DNA of 64,000 bases from Glycomyces amatae (GTDB taxonomy: Bacteria > Actinomycetota > Actinomycetes > Mycobacteriales > Micromonosporaceae). Below the pieces are notes generated by a model, which searched no databases, was not told the DNA's origin, and saw nothing but the letters and a program-made list of their open reading frames with translations. Below, piece by piece: positions 1 through 7,052 of the stretch. The translations under genes and the position numbers were made by a program. The DNA is taken from the NCBI RefSeq assembly GCF_020991375.1, contig NZ_JAJLQZ010000003.1, forward strand, positions 372,001 through 436,000. The letters run 5' to 3'. Each line of letters begins with the position of its first letter. Position 1 is the stretch's first letter.

Positions 1-1021
1 GCTGGGCACGGCGGTGACCGCGATCGGCGGGAGCCTCGGCGGCTACTGCGCCGAGACCGGGCCCGAATACGGCGGCTTCTACTTCGACGCCGAGGCCGAC
101 GGCTACCGCTACGAGGAGGCCGCGATCTTCCTCGAATCCGGCGATCACGCGATCCTGCGGGTGGACGTCCTGGAGCCGGACGGCACCGAGGCCTCGGCCC
201 GCATGGAGGGCCTCGCCGACTGCGGCGGCCCGGACGTGCAGTGCACCTGGGACCTGGGCGAGAACGAGGAGGGCCCGCAGATGCTGCTGGTCGAGGAGAC
301 CCGCACGCTGATCGCGGACGAGCAGGAGCGTCCCGAGGGCGATCGGGTTCCGGTGCGGGCCGCCCTGCTCGAGCGCGAAGACGGCGTCATCGTCCACGTC
401 GAGCTCGAAGAGGCGCTCAGGACGGGCGAACTCAGCACCACGCCTCAGCAGCTCGCCGATGTCGCGCGGGCGATCCCGGTCGGCGAGGAGGCCCCGGAGT
501 ACGAAGAGGACGATACCGGGAGCTACACGCTGCCCGACGACGCCGACCTGGCCCAGGCTCTCGTCGACGGCATCGCCGAGCAGTTCCCCGGCGCCGCGGT
601 CCCTTCGGCCGCCGACGTCGAGTTCACCGCGCAGGAGCAGACCGAGGCCTACGGCGAGGGCTACTACTACGGCAACGACGGCACCCGGATCGCCTACGCC
701 GACGCGACGGTCGACGGCGAGCAGGTCAGGTTCTTCCTGCAGGTGACCCCGCTCGAGTCCGCCGGCGACGGCGGCGCGTCGCAGGAGGCGGCGGAGCACT
801 ACGCGAACTGCGCCTACTTCGAGTGCGAGTACTCGCCGCTGGACGACTCGACCGCCCTGGTGCACCGCACCTCGGTGGACGTCCGCCCGGGCCCGGCCTC
901 GATCGAGCACCGCGCGGCCGACGGCTGGGTGGTGGGCGTGGGAGCCGAATCGCTGGGCTCGACCGAAGCCCCCTCGATCGACTTCGAGGCGCTCGACGCG
1001 ATCGTGGGCTCCCTCCGCTGA
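1..1021 (+). CDS. Acidic hypothetical protein, 5' end cut by window
   Basis: The reading frame is open from the first bases of the window, so the true start probably lies upstream; a GTG at position 14 is the first in-frame start candidate but need not be used. The visible part (about 338 residues) is very rich in Glu and Asp and has a few cysteines in its first and last thirds, which would suit an exported protein, but the N-terminus that would carry a signal peptide is missing. I recognise no family. A strong hairpin follows directly, so this is the last gene of its transcript. The frame is believable because third positions are almost all G or C; the opposite-strand frames over it look like shadows. 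Confidence 0.7.
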   Translation, partial: LGTAVTAIGGSLGGYCAETGPEYGGFYFDAEADGYRYEEAAIFLESGDHAILRVDVLEPDGTEASARMEGLADCGGPDVQCTWDLGENEEGPQMLLVEETRTLIADEQERPEGDRVPVRAALLEREDGVIVHVELEEALRTGELSTTPQQLADVARAIPVGEEAPEYEEDDTGSYTLPDDADLAQALVDGIAEQFPGAAVPSAADVEFTAQEQTEAYGEGYYYGNDGTRIAYADATVDGEQVRFFLQVTPLESAGDGGASQEAAEHYANCAYFECEYSPLDDSTALVHRTSVDVRPGPASIEHRAADGWVVGVGAESLGSTEAPSIDFEALDAIVGSLR

Positions 1022-1029
1022 CCACCTGA

Positions 1030-1070
1030 GAACCGAACGGGCCCCGCCATCGGCAGGGCCCGTTCGGTTC
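1030..1070 (+). terminator. Hairpin terminator after the first gene
   Basis: Two perfect 15-base arms (GAACCGAACGGGCCC at 1030-1044 and its complement at 1056-1070) enclose an 11-base loop, nine bases after the stop codon. There is no T-run, as is common for actinomycete terminators. Confidence 0.75.
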
Positions 1071-1277
1071 GGCGATCGTGAGGCGGCGCTCCTCTCTGGG
1101 CTACCGAGCGGCTGATCGGGCCGGTGCCGCGGCCCGCGCGGTCGACCGGCAGTCGGCGCGCACGTCCGCCGGGGGGAACCGCTCGGCCACTCGCCGCCAC
1201 GGTCTGGGGCCGGGACCCCTCCCGCGGCTTCCGGACTAGTTTCGACGCACCTGTCAGACCCTCCCCGAGGAGAGCAC

Positions 1278-1871
1278 ATGGGCTGGTTCAAGAAGCGCCG
1301 CTCCGATGCCGCCGCGCCGATCGTCTTCGCGACCCGCGCCGAAGCCGAAGCGGCCGAGGCGAAGCAGGCCGCGGCCGGGCTGGAGCCCGGGTACGGGAGG
1401 CTGCGCAACGCCAGCGGCACCTACTACGTGTTCCGCGGCAGCGACACCGAGAAGGCCAAGCAGTACCTGCGCGACGAGGTCAACGTGACCCGCGAACTGA
1501 CCTATTACGTGGTCGAGACCCCGAACGGCAACTGGGGCAAGGATATCGATGGCCTGTACCTAGAGAACCTGCTCCCGTGGCAACGGAACGCCGCCGCTGC
1601 CGAGCACCAGGGCCACATCATCGGCGTGCTGACCGGCGCGACCGGCTTCGTCGCCATCGACGACGGCGGCGGCGACAACTTCATCGTCTGCGTGCGCTGC
1701 GGCGACTGCGGGCACGAATGGGAGGACGGCGTGCGGTACCAGAATTCCACCGCGGTCAGATGCCCCTCCTGCGCCGCCCTGAACAGCGTCGACAGCAGGC
1801 GCATCAGCTACAAGCGCTACAGCGACGGCGTGACCATCTCTTACGAGATCCGACCCGACGGCACCATCTAG
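1278..1871 (+). CDS. Hypothetical protein with C-terminal zinc ribbon
   Basis: A 197-residue protein preceded by a good ribosome site (GAGGAG, about 6 bases before ATG 1278). The first 30 residues are a basic then Ala/Glu-rich helix. Residues 40-125 look like a small alpha/beta domain. Cys141-x2-Cys144 and Cys162-x2-Cys165, 17 residues apart, form a typical zinc-ribbon knuckle pair, with an extra Cys138. It has no signal peptide and no membrane segment, so it is probably cytoplasmic. It stands alone between the terminator at 1030-1070 and an empty 300-base stretch. The function is unknown; zinc ribbons of this sort often bind nucleic acid or protein partners, but nothing here says which. Confidence 0.75.
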   Translation: MGWFKKRRSDAAAPIVFATRAEAEAAEAKQAAAGLEPGYGRLRNASGTYYVFRGSDTEKAKQYLRDEVNVTRELTYYVVETPNGNWGKDIDGLYLENLLPWQRNAAAAEHQGHIIGVLTGATGFVAIDDGGGDNFIVCVRCGDCGHEWEDGVRYQNSTAVRCPSCAALNSVDSRRISYKRYSDGVTISYEIRPDGTI

Positions 1872-2174
1872 CCCGCAGCGCGGGAGCGCTCACCGGGTTC
1901 CAGGAGGGCTTCCCTCCGGTCAGCGGAGCCTCGAACGCGCCGATCGAGATCGGCCGTCGAGGCGCCGGCGACGTTCCGGTTCCGCTCACCGGAGGGGACC
2001 GGCTGCGGTTCGGTTGAGTCCGTCAGCCGCCGCCTGGCCGCCGCCCGCGGGGGCTCATCCGCAGACGGCGGCGCCTCCAGGCGATGGCGGCGTGAGGGCA
2101 GTCGCCGTGGTTCGCCATGGCGCGCAGGCCCCTTCGCCGCCCGCGCCGGTGCGGGCGGCGAAGGGGCGGCCGCG
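1872..2174. other. Intergenic stretch without a gene
   Basis: About 300 bases between two converging genes. I see no convincing coding frame. Its right end holds the terminator at 2129-2166; the remainder shows short GC-rich repeats only. Confidence 0.6.
2129..2166 (-). terminator. Hairpin terminator of the RidA-like gene
   Basis: Perfect 16-base arms (CCCCTTCGCCGCCCGC and its complement) with a 6-base loop lie nine bases past the stop codon of the leftward gene at 2175. It could also stop transcripts arriving from the left. Confidence 0.8.
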
Positions 2175-2570
2175 TCAGGCGACCGCGGTCCCCTCGAGTT
2201 CGACCATCTGGCCCGGGACCGCCAGCCGCGTCACCCCGAGCATCGTGGTGGCCGGCGCGGCCCCGGCGGCGCCCAGCCGCGACGCCAGCACGCCGTAGTG
2301 CGGGAACAGCAGGTCGACATCGGTGGTGTAGACGTTGAGCCGGACGAGGCTCGCGAGGGACATGCCGGCCTCGCCGAGGACGGCCTCCAGGTTGTCGAGG
2401 CTCAGCGCCAGCTGCGCCGCCATGTCACCCTCGTGCTCGGGCCCGCCCTCGGCGCTCATCGCGGTCTGCCCGGAGCAGTACAGGGTCCGGGTGTGCCCGG
2501 AGACCAGTTCACCCTGGTTGAACCCCATCTCCAGCGACCACGTGACCGGGTTGACCGCCGTTCGTTCCAT
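2175..2570 (-). CDS. RidA/YjgF/UK114-fold protein lacking the catalytic Arg
   Basis: A 131-residue protein of the usual RidA length, with the family pattern of an N-terminal strand set, 'YCSGQTA', a long helix 'NLEAVLGEAG', 'VRLNVYTTD' and a C-terminal 'VELEGTAVA' strand. Classical RidA deaminates reactive enamine/imine intermediates using an Arg in the sequence PARS near the C-terminus. Here the matching stretch reads PATT, so that Arg is replaced by Thr, which argues for a Rid-like protein with another or no deaminase activity. I chose ATG 2570 because a longer in-frame extension to 2663 would run into the promoter of the divergent regulator and looks non-coding. It is transcribed away from the WYL regulator and may be its target. 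Confidence 0.85.
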   Translation of the reverse strand: MERTAVNPVTWSLEMGFNQGELVSGHTRTLYCSGQTAMSAEGGPEHEGDMAAQLALSLDNLEAVLGEAGMSLASLVRLNVYTTDVDLLFPHYGVLASRLGAAGAAPATTMLGVTRLAVPGQMVELEGTAVA

Positions 2571-2663
2571 TGCCACATCGGCTCCATTCGTTGCGGTTGA
2601 GCGCGCCGGCCGGCCCGGTGGCCGGTCTTCGGCGTCGCGACGGCAAGCCTCGCAACCAATCAC

Positions 2664-2699
2664 GACACCTCATGTCAGGTATTCCGGTAGAGTTTCCGG
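2664..2699 (+). promoter_or_regulatory. Divergent promoter region with leaderless -10
   Basis: TAGAGT (2688-2693) is a TAnnnT -10 hexamer ending six bases before ATG 2700, and no Shine-Dalgarno is present, which predicts a leaderless mRNA for the WYL regulator. Upstream, a small imperfect inverted repeat CCT-catgtc-AGG (2668-2679) is a possible operator. Confidence 0.5.
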
Positions 2700-3671
2700 A
2701 TGCGCGCCGATCGATTGGTCTCGCTGGTCCTGCTGCTGCGCCAGCGCGGTCGGCTGACCGCGGAGGCGCTGGCCCGCGAACTGGAGGTGTCCACCCGCAC
2801 GGTGCTGCGCGACATCGAGGCGCTGTCCGCGGCGGGGGTCCCGGTCTACGCCGAGCGCGGCCGGCACGGCGGTTTCGCGCTGCTGCCAGGGTTCCGGACC
2901 GAGCTCACGGGGCTGAACCGCGACGAGGCCCTGGCCCTGCTGACCGCCGGGCGCGGCGAGCAGGCGTTCGGCCTCGGCCCGGCGCTCGCCTCGGCCATGC
3001 GCAAGGTGGTGGACGCGCTGCCCGAGGGCCATCGGACCACTGTGGACGACGCGGCCCGGCGGTTCCTCGTCGAGCCGGAGACCGACCTGCTCTCGCGACG
3101 ATCGTCCGCTGAGGACATTCCTCGGGGCGTGATGGCCGAGGTCCGGCGCGCAGTGCTCGCCGGACACCGGCTGCGCCTCCACTACGCGGCCGCGGACCAG
3201 GCGCCGCAGTGGCGCACGGTGGACCCGATCGGCCTGGTCACCGTCCGCGACCGGGTCTACCTGCTGGCCACGAGGTCCGGCGCGGACCGCACCTACCGGC
3301 TGTCGCGGGCACTGGCCGCCGAGGCGCTCACCGAGCGGGCCCGGCGGCCGGACAAGGTCGACCTGGACCGGATCTGGCGGGAGCGCACCGCGCGGTTCCT
3401 GGCCGAGGACCATCTCGCCGTGCTGGTACGGGTGGACCCGGAGCGGCGCGAGGAGCTGCTGGACGCCGCGGTGGCCGTGCGGGCGGAGGAGCCCGACGCG
3501 GACGGGCGGCTGCGGTTGGAGGTGTCCTTCCAGGACGCGCGGCACGCCGAATGGGCGCTGTGGCGGCTGGGCGCCGACGCCGAGGTCCTCGCCCCGCCGT
3601 CGCTGCGGGCCGCCTTGCGCGGCCGCGCCGAGGCGGTGGCCGCCCTGTACCGCGCGCCGTCGGGAGCGTGA
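2700..3671 (+). CDS. HTH-WYL (DeoR/YafY-type) transcriptional regulator
   Basis: A 323-residue cytoplasmic DNA-binding protein. Residues 5-60 form a winged helix-turn-helix (leucine-rich helix, then 'LEVSTRTVLRDIEAL' as recognition helix). Residues about 140-225 are a WYL domain, with 'WRTVDPIGLV' and 'VYLLATR' as its core strands. A C-terminal WCX-like extension follows to about 315. WYL domains sense ligands, often nucleic acid or small molecules. Start: ATG 2700 lies six bases after a -10 hexamer without a ribosome site. It is divergent from the RidA-like gene and probably controls it and itself; the ligand is unknown. Confidence 0.88.
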   Translation: MRADRLVSLVLLLRQRGRLTAEALARELEVSTRTVLRDIEALSAAGVPVYAERGRHGGFALLPGFRTELTGLNRDEALALLTAGRGEQAFGLGPALASAMRKVVDALPEGHRTTVDDAARRFLVEPETDLLSRRSSAEDIPRGVMAEVRRAVLAGHRLRLHYAAADQAPQWRTVDPIGLVTVRDRVYLLATRSGADRTYRLSRALAAEALTERARRPDKVDLDRIWRERTARFLAEDHLAVLVRVDPERREELLDAAVAVRAEEPDADGRLRLEVSFQDARHAEWALWRLGADAEVLAPPSLRAALRGRAEAVAALYRAPSGA

Positions 3672-3735
3672 GCGGGCGTCCGCCCGCGGGAGATCAGGGT
3701 TCGCGGCGGCTTTTGGTTTCAGGTATTTCGATGTG

Positions 3736-3786
3736 TTGACTTGTTCGCCGACTTGATGTTAGCGTGAACATCCCTGGTGGCCACCA
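3736..3786 (+). promoter_or_regulatory. GH43 promoter with LacI-type operator and palindrome
   Basis: A -35 TTGACT (3736-3741) and a -10 TAGCGT (3760-3765) are 18 bases apart. The 16-base near-palindrome ATGTTAGCGTGAACAT (3756-3771) covers the -10 and has the central CG typical of LacI-family operators. It is followed by the perfect palindrome TGGTGGCCACCA (3775-3786). The same elements, in the same order, precede the second GH43 gene (38275-38325). Confidence 0.7.
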
Positions 3787-3839
3787 GCTCCCCGCGCCGT
3801 GCACGCCGTCGCGGCGCCCCCACCCTCACAGGAGCCGCC

Positions 3840-5303
3840 ATGCCGACCGCCCATCCCCGAACCGCCCTGCGAAGAGCCGCGGTGCTCCTCGCCGTCACGG
3901 TCCTCGCCGTGGCCGCCCACGTCTTCACCGGCGCCGAGCGCGCCGAGGCGGCGCCCGGCCCCTCGTTCACCAACCCCGCCGTGGACGTGCCCCACAGCGC
4001 CGACCCGACCCTCGTGCAGCACAACGGGTTCTACTACTACGTGGCGACCACCTGGTCGTCGCAGGTGGTCATGCGGAAGTCCCCGACCATCGCCGGACTG
4101 AACACCGCCCCCGAGCACGTCGTGGTGAGCACCGGCGGCAGCACGATGTGGGCCCCGCACCTGGAGCTCGTCGACGGCCGCTGGTACCTGTACTACTCGG
4201 TCGAGCAGAGCGGCGGGCCCCGCCGCACCCACGTCGCCCAGAGCTCCGGGTCGGACCCCCTGGGCCCCTACACCGTCCGGGGCATCCTGGACCTGATGCC
4301 GAACCAGGGCTGGGCGATCGACGCCGCCCCGCTGCGCCTGGACGGCGACCTGTACATGACCTTCTCCGCCTTCCACGCCGACGGCCTCCAGTCGCTCTAC
4401 ATCGCACCGATGTCGAACCCGTGGACGGCCGCGGCGCACGGCACCCGGATCTCGGCCCCGACCCTGTCGTGGGAGACCCAGAACGGGGCGGTGAACGAGG
4501 GCTCGTTCGCCCTCCAGCGGAACGGGCGCACCTTCCTGACCTACTCGGCGAGCCACTGCCAGGGGCCGAACTACAAGATCGGGACGCTCGAGTACACCGG
4601 GGGCGACCCGCTCCAGATGGGCTCGTGGACCAAGCACTCGTCGCCGCTGTTCCAGCGCAACGACGCCGCGGGCGTGTACGGGCCGGGGCACCACTCGTTC
4701 TTCACCTCGCCGGACGGCACCGAGACGTGGATCGCCTACCACGCCAACGACTCGGCCTCCGACGGCTGCGGGACGACGCGCACCACGCGGGTGCAGAGGA
4801 TCTCCTGGAACGCCGACGGCACCCCGGACCTCGGCGTCCCGGTCTCGACCGCGACGCTGCTCCAGGGGCCCTCGGGCGAGACCGGCCCGGGGACGGTGCA
4901 GCTGCGCAACCGGCACAGCGGCCTGTGCCTCGACGACTACGAGTTCGGGACCGAGCCGGGCGCCGAAGTGCGGCAGTGGACCTGCAACGGCGAGGCCGTC
5001 CAGGACTGGTACCTCCACGACCTGGGCAACGGCTACCACGCCATCGGCAACGTCTACAGCAACCTCTGCCTGGACGACTACGAGTTCGGGACCGAGCCGG
5101 GCGCCGAGGTGCGGCAGTGGACGTGCAACGGCCTGGACGTCCAGCAGTGGGAGGTCGTGGACGCCGGAGGCGGCTACGTCAACCTGGTCAACCGGCACAG
5201 CGGGCTGTGCCTGGACGACTACGAGTGGGGCACCCGACCCGGGGCCGAGGTGCGGCAGTGGACCTGCCTGGACAACGCCGCCCAGCAGTGGCAGCTCGCC
5301 TAG
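3840..5303 (+). CDS. Secreted GH43 glycoside hydrolase with ricin-type lectin domain
   Basis: A 487-residue exported enzyme. Residues 1-38 are a signal peptide (basic start, hydrophobic core, cut near AEA-A). The five-bladed GH43 catalytic domain runs from about 43 to 345; its expected acids are visible as Asp55 (ADPTLV), Asp161 (WAIDAAP) and Glu220 (VNEGSF). GH43 enzymes cleave alpha-L-arabinofuranosides or beta-xylosides by inversion; the close pairing with another GH43 and the overall motifs favour arabinan or arabinoxylan side chains, which is an inference. Residues 352-487 are three 47-residue CLDDYE...QWTC repeats of a ricin-B/CBM13 beta-trefoil. Start: ATG 3840 has the ribosome site AGGAG 6 bases upstream; the longer frame from 3777 overlaps the operator. 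A hairpin ends the transcript. Confidence 0.92.
   Translation: MPTAHPRTALRRAAVLLAVTVLAVAAHVFTGAERAEAAPGPSFTNPAVDVPHSADPTLVQHNGFYYYVATTWSSQVVMRKSPTIAGLNTAPEHVVVSTGGSTMWAPHLELVDGRWYLYYSVEQSGGPRRTHVAQSSGSDPLGPYTVRGILDLMPNQGWAIDAAPLRLDGDLYMTFSAFHADGLQSLYIAPMSNPWTAAAHGTRISAPTLSWETQNGAVNEGSFALQRNGRTFLTYSASHCQGPNYKIGTLEYTGGDPLQMGSWTKHSSPLFQRNDAAGVYGPGHHSFFTSPDGTETWIAYHANDSASDGCGTTRTTRVQRISWNADGTPDLGVPVSTATLLQGPSGETGPGTVQLRNRHSGLCLDDYEFGTEPGAEVRQWTCNGEAVQDWYLHDLGNGYHAIGNVYSNLCLDDYEFGTEPGAEVRQWTCNGLDVQQWEVVDAGGGYVNLVNRHSGLCLDDYEWGTRPGAEVRQWTCLDNAAQQWQLA
4903..5302 (+). repeat. Three tandem 141-bp lectin repeats inside the GH43 gene
   Basis: The sequence CTSTGCCTSGACGACTAC recurs at 4923, 5064 and 5205, exactly 141 bases (47 codons) apart. 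The first two copies are nearly identical over about 70 bases, pointing to recent duplication or gene conversion between the beta-trefoil subdomains. Confidence 0.9.
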
Positions 5304-5323
5304 GGGCGGATGCGGAGCGGTGA

Positions 5324-5360
5324 GGGGCCGCCGGCGGCGCGAGGCGCGGCCGGCGGCCCC
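5324..5360. terminator. Bidirectional hairpin between converging genes
   Basis: GGGGCCGCCGGC (5324-5335) pairs perfectly with 5349-5360 across a 13-base loop. It lies between the GH43 stop and the stop of the leftward gene at 5365, so it can serve both. Confidence 0.75.
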
Positions 5361-5364
5361 GGTC

Positions 5365-5631
5365 TCAGGCGCCTTCGGCCGGAGCGGCCGTCGAGCGCGG
5401 CCGGGCCGCGAGCGACTGCTCCTCGAACCTGGCCGCGAGCAGCGACTTCGCGCGTTCGGCGCGGGAGCGGTCCTGCTCCTGGAGCTCCGCGAAGAACCCG
5501 GCGGCGTCCTCGTCGCCGTGCTCCTTCGCGTCGTCGATGTACTGCTGGATCGTCGCGGCCTCCTGGAGCGTGTGGTAGAGGACGCTGACGAGGTCGTACG
5601 ACACGTCGCGGGTGCCGGTCTGCTGGTGCAT
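5365..5631 (-). CDS. Small ferritin-like helical protein
   Basis: An 88-residue all-helical, acidic protein. Helix 1 carries 'YDLVSVLYHTLQEAATIQQYI', helix 2 'EDAAGFFAELQEQDRSRAERA'. The spaced Glu/His residues (YH..xE, then E in helix 2) look like half of a ferritin-like four-helix bundle. Proteins of this pattern are common in streptomycetes as unnamed short proteins; metal binding is an inference. Start: ATG 5631 follows a GGGGGAT stretch; the frame reading further upstream overlaps the TetR gene and is not credible. It lies behind the TetR gene in the same direction, with 95 bases between. Confidence 0.75.
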   Translation of the reverse strand: MHQQTGTRDVSYDLVSVLYHTLQEAATIQQYIDDAKEHGDEDAAGFFAELQEQDRSRAERAKSLLAARFEEQSLAARPRSTAAPAEGA

Positions 5632-5726
5632 GGGATCCCCCTGTATCGGTCGAGGCCGCGCCGAGGCGGCTTCCGGGCGGGGATTCCCCGAATCGGGGGC
5701 GCGAACCGCCCGCCCCGGGGGCGCCG

Positions 5727-6308
5727 TCAGGACTCGACGGCGGCGGCGATGATCGCGTCGAGCTGCGCGGCGACCCGGTCGAGGGGCGCGGTGTCGCGCT
5801 GCGCCCGGCACATCGCCACGGTGCCCTCGACGGAGGCCACGATGAGCGTGGCGACCTGGTCGGCCCGGTCGCCGCCGAGGCCGTGCGCCCGGAGGGAGTC
5901 GGCGAGCAGCCGCTCCCACTCGGCGAAGACCTCGGCGGCGGCGAGGACGGCTTCGGGCACCACGCCGGGCGGGGGCTCCTCGACGGCGACCGCGAGCACC
6001 GGGCAGCCGGCGCGGAAGTCGGTGCCGACCACGATGCCGCGCCACAGCGCGAGGAACGCGGCCACGCCCTCGCGCGGACCGGCCCGGAGTTCCTTCCGCA
6101 GGCTCCGCGCGACGCTCTCGCCCGCGAAGCGCACCGCCTCGGTCGCCAACTGGCCCTTGCCGCTCGGGAAGTAGTGGTAGGTCGAGCCCAGGGGCGCGTC
6201 CGCGTGCTTGGCGAGCTCGCGGATGCTGGTGGCGTTCAGGCCGCGGCGGCTGATCATGTCGGCCGCGCCGGCCACGATCCGCTCGCGGGGCGCCGCTGGC
6301 GTCTGCAT
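5727..6308 (-). CDS. TetR-family transcriptional regulator
   Basis: A 193-residue repressor. Residues 7-55 are the TetR helix-turn-helix (ERIVAGAADMISRRGL, then SIRELAKHADAPLGSTYHYF). The remainder is the helical ligand domain, with the 'FRAGCPVLAVAVEEPP' segment seen in the LmrA/YxaF-like subfamily. Start: ATG 6308 has the strong site AAGGAGG 7 bases upstream; an upstream in-frame ATG at 6416 would cross the divergent promoter. It faces the thioesterase gene across a 92-base region holding two matching operator sites, so it most likely represses itself and the thioesterase. The inducer is unknown. Confidence 0.9.
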   Translation of the reverse strand: MQTPAAPRERIVAGAADMISRRGLNATSIRELAKHADAPLGSTYHYFPSGKGQLATEAVRFAGESVARSLRKELRAGPREGVAAFLALWRGIVVGTDFRAGCPVLAVAVEEPPPGVVPEAVLAAAEVFAEWERLLADSLRAHGLGGDRADQVATLIVASVEGTVAMCRAQRDTAPLDRVAAQLDAIIAAAVES

Positions 6309-6325
6309 CCGAGACCTCCTTGGGT

Positions 6326-6375
6326 TATGACGACTGTGATAGCCTACGCGAGCCGTGGCTATAACGGGTGTCATA
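6326..6375. promoter_or_regulatory. Paired TetR operators in a divergent promoter
   Basis: Two copies of the interrupted palindrome ATnAC-n4-GTnAT face each other: ATGACGACTGTGAT (6327-6340) and, on the other strand, ATGACACCCGTTAT (6361-6374). The flanks extend the match, giving inner arms ATAGCC/GGCTAT around a 12-base centre. One site per promoter is the natural reading. Confidence 0.65.
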
Positions 6376-6400
6376 TCGCAGGCGACCGCAGAGGAGCACC

Positions 6401-7042
6401 ATGACCACCGACGCATCGGACCTTCGCGAGGCCGCCGCCGCCCTCGGCGGCGGGCTGCGGCGCCTGACCGAGGCCGCCGTCCGGTCCACGGCCGGGCCCG
6501 CGGAGCTGCACGCCCTCGCGGAGCGGGCGGAGAAGCTCGCCGCGGAGCTCGAGGCGGCGGGGCAGCGCCCGCTCGGGTCCATCCCGGACCTCGACGACCT
6601 GCGCGTCGGGCGGCGCGCCTACAGCCCCGTGACCGGCGTCGGCCATCCCGGCGCTCCCCCGGTCGCGGTGGTGCGCGGCGAGGACGGCGTCAGCGGCCGC
6701 TTCCGGCTGGGGTCCGCGCACGAGGGGCCGCCCGGGTTCGCCCACGGCGGCGTCACCGCGCTGATCCTCGACGAGCTCATGGGCTGGGCCGCGCGCACCA
6801 CCGGCCGCCCGTCGATGACGGTGGACCTCAGGTTCGCCTACCGCGCCCCGGTGCCGCTCGACGCGCCCCTCACGGCCGCGGCCGAAGTGGTCGAGCGGGA
6901 GGGCCGCTCGATCCGCGTCCGCGGCCGCGTGACCGCCGACGCCCGGCCCGGCAGGGCGCTCGTGGAGGCCGAGGGCCGGTTCGTCACCCCGGAGCCGGAG
7001 CAGATCAGCGCCCTCTTCCCCGGCATGGAGCACCTGCTGTGA
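6401..7042 (+). CDS. PaaI-type hotdog thioesterase
   Basis: A 213-residue protein. Residues 1-85 are an Ala-rich helical extension; residues 95-205 are a hotdog fold of the PaaI/4HBT type with the motif 'HGGVTALILDELMGWA' (the HGG loop and the following acidic residue position the thioester) and 'VDLRFAYRAPVPLDAPL'. Such enzymes hydrolyse acyl-CoA thioesters, often aromatic ones. Start: ATG 6401 has the site GAGGAG 5 bases upstream; the alternative at 6368 lies inside the operator. The gene is divergent from, and likely repressed by, the TetR protein. It converges with the MFS gene ten bases downstream. Confidence 0.88.
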   Translation: MTTDASDLREAAAALGGGLRRLTEAAVRSTAGPAELHALAERAEKLAAELEAAGQRPLGSIPDLDDLRVGRRAYSPVTGVGHPGAPPVAVVRGEDGVSGRFRLGSAHEGPPGFAHGGVTALILDELMGWAARTTGRPSMTVDLRFAYRAPVPLDAPLTAAAEVVEREGRSIRVRGRVTADARPGRALVEAEGRFVTPEPEQISALFPGMEHLL

Positions 7043-7052
7043 ACGGGAGTCC

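Noticed and set aside
3759-5198. Long open frame on the minus strand opposite the first GH43 gene
   Set aside because: It mirrors the coding strand's third-position GC bias, is extremely Val/Arg/Gly-rich without any domain, and covers the GH43 promoter. It is a shadow of the real gene.
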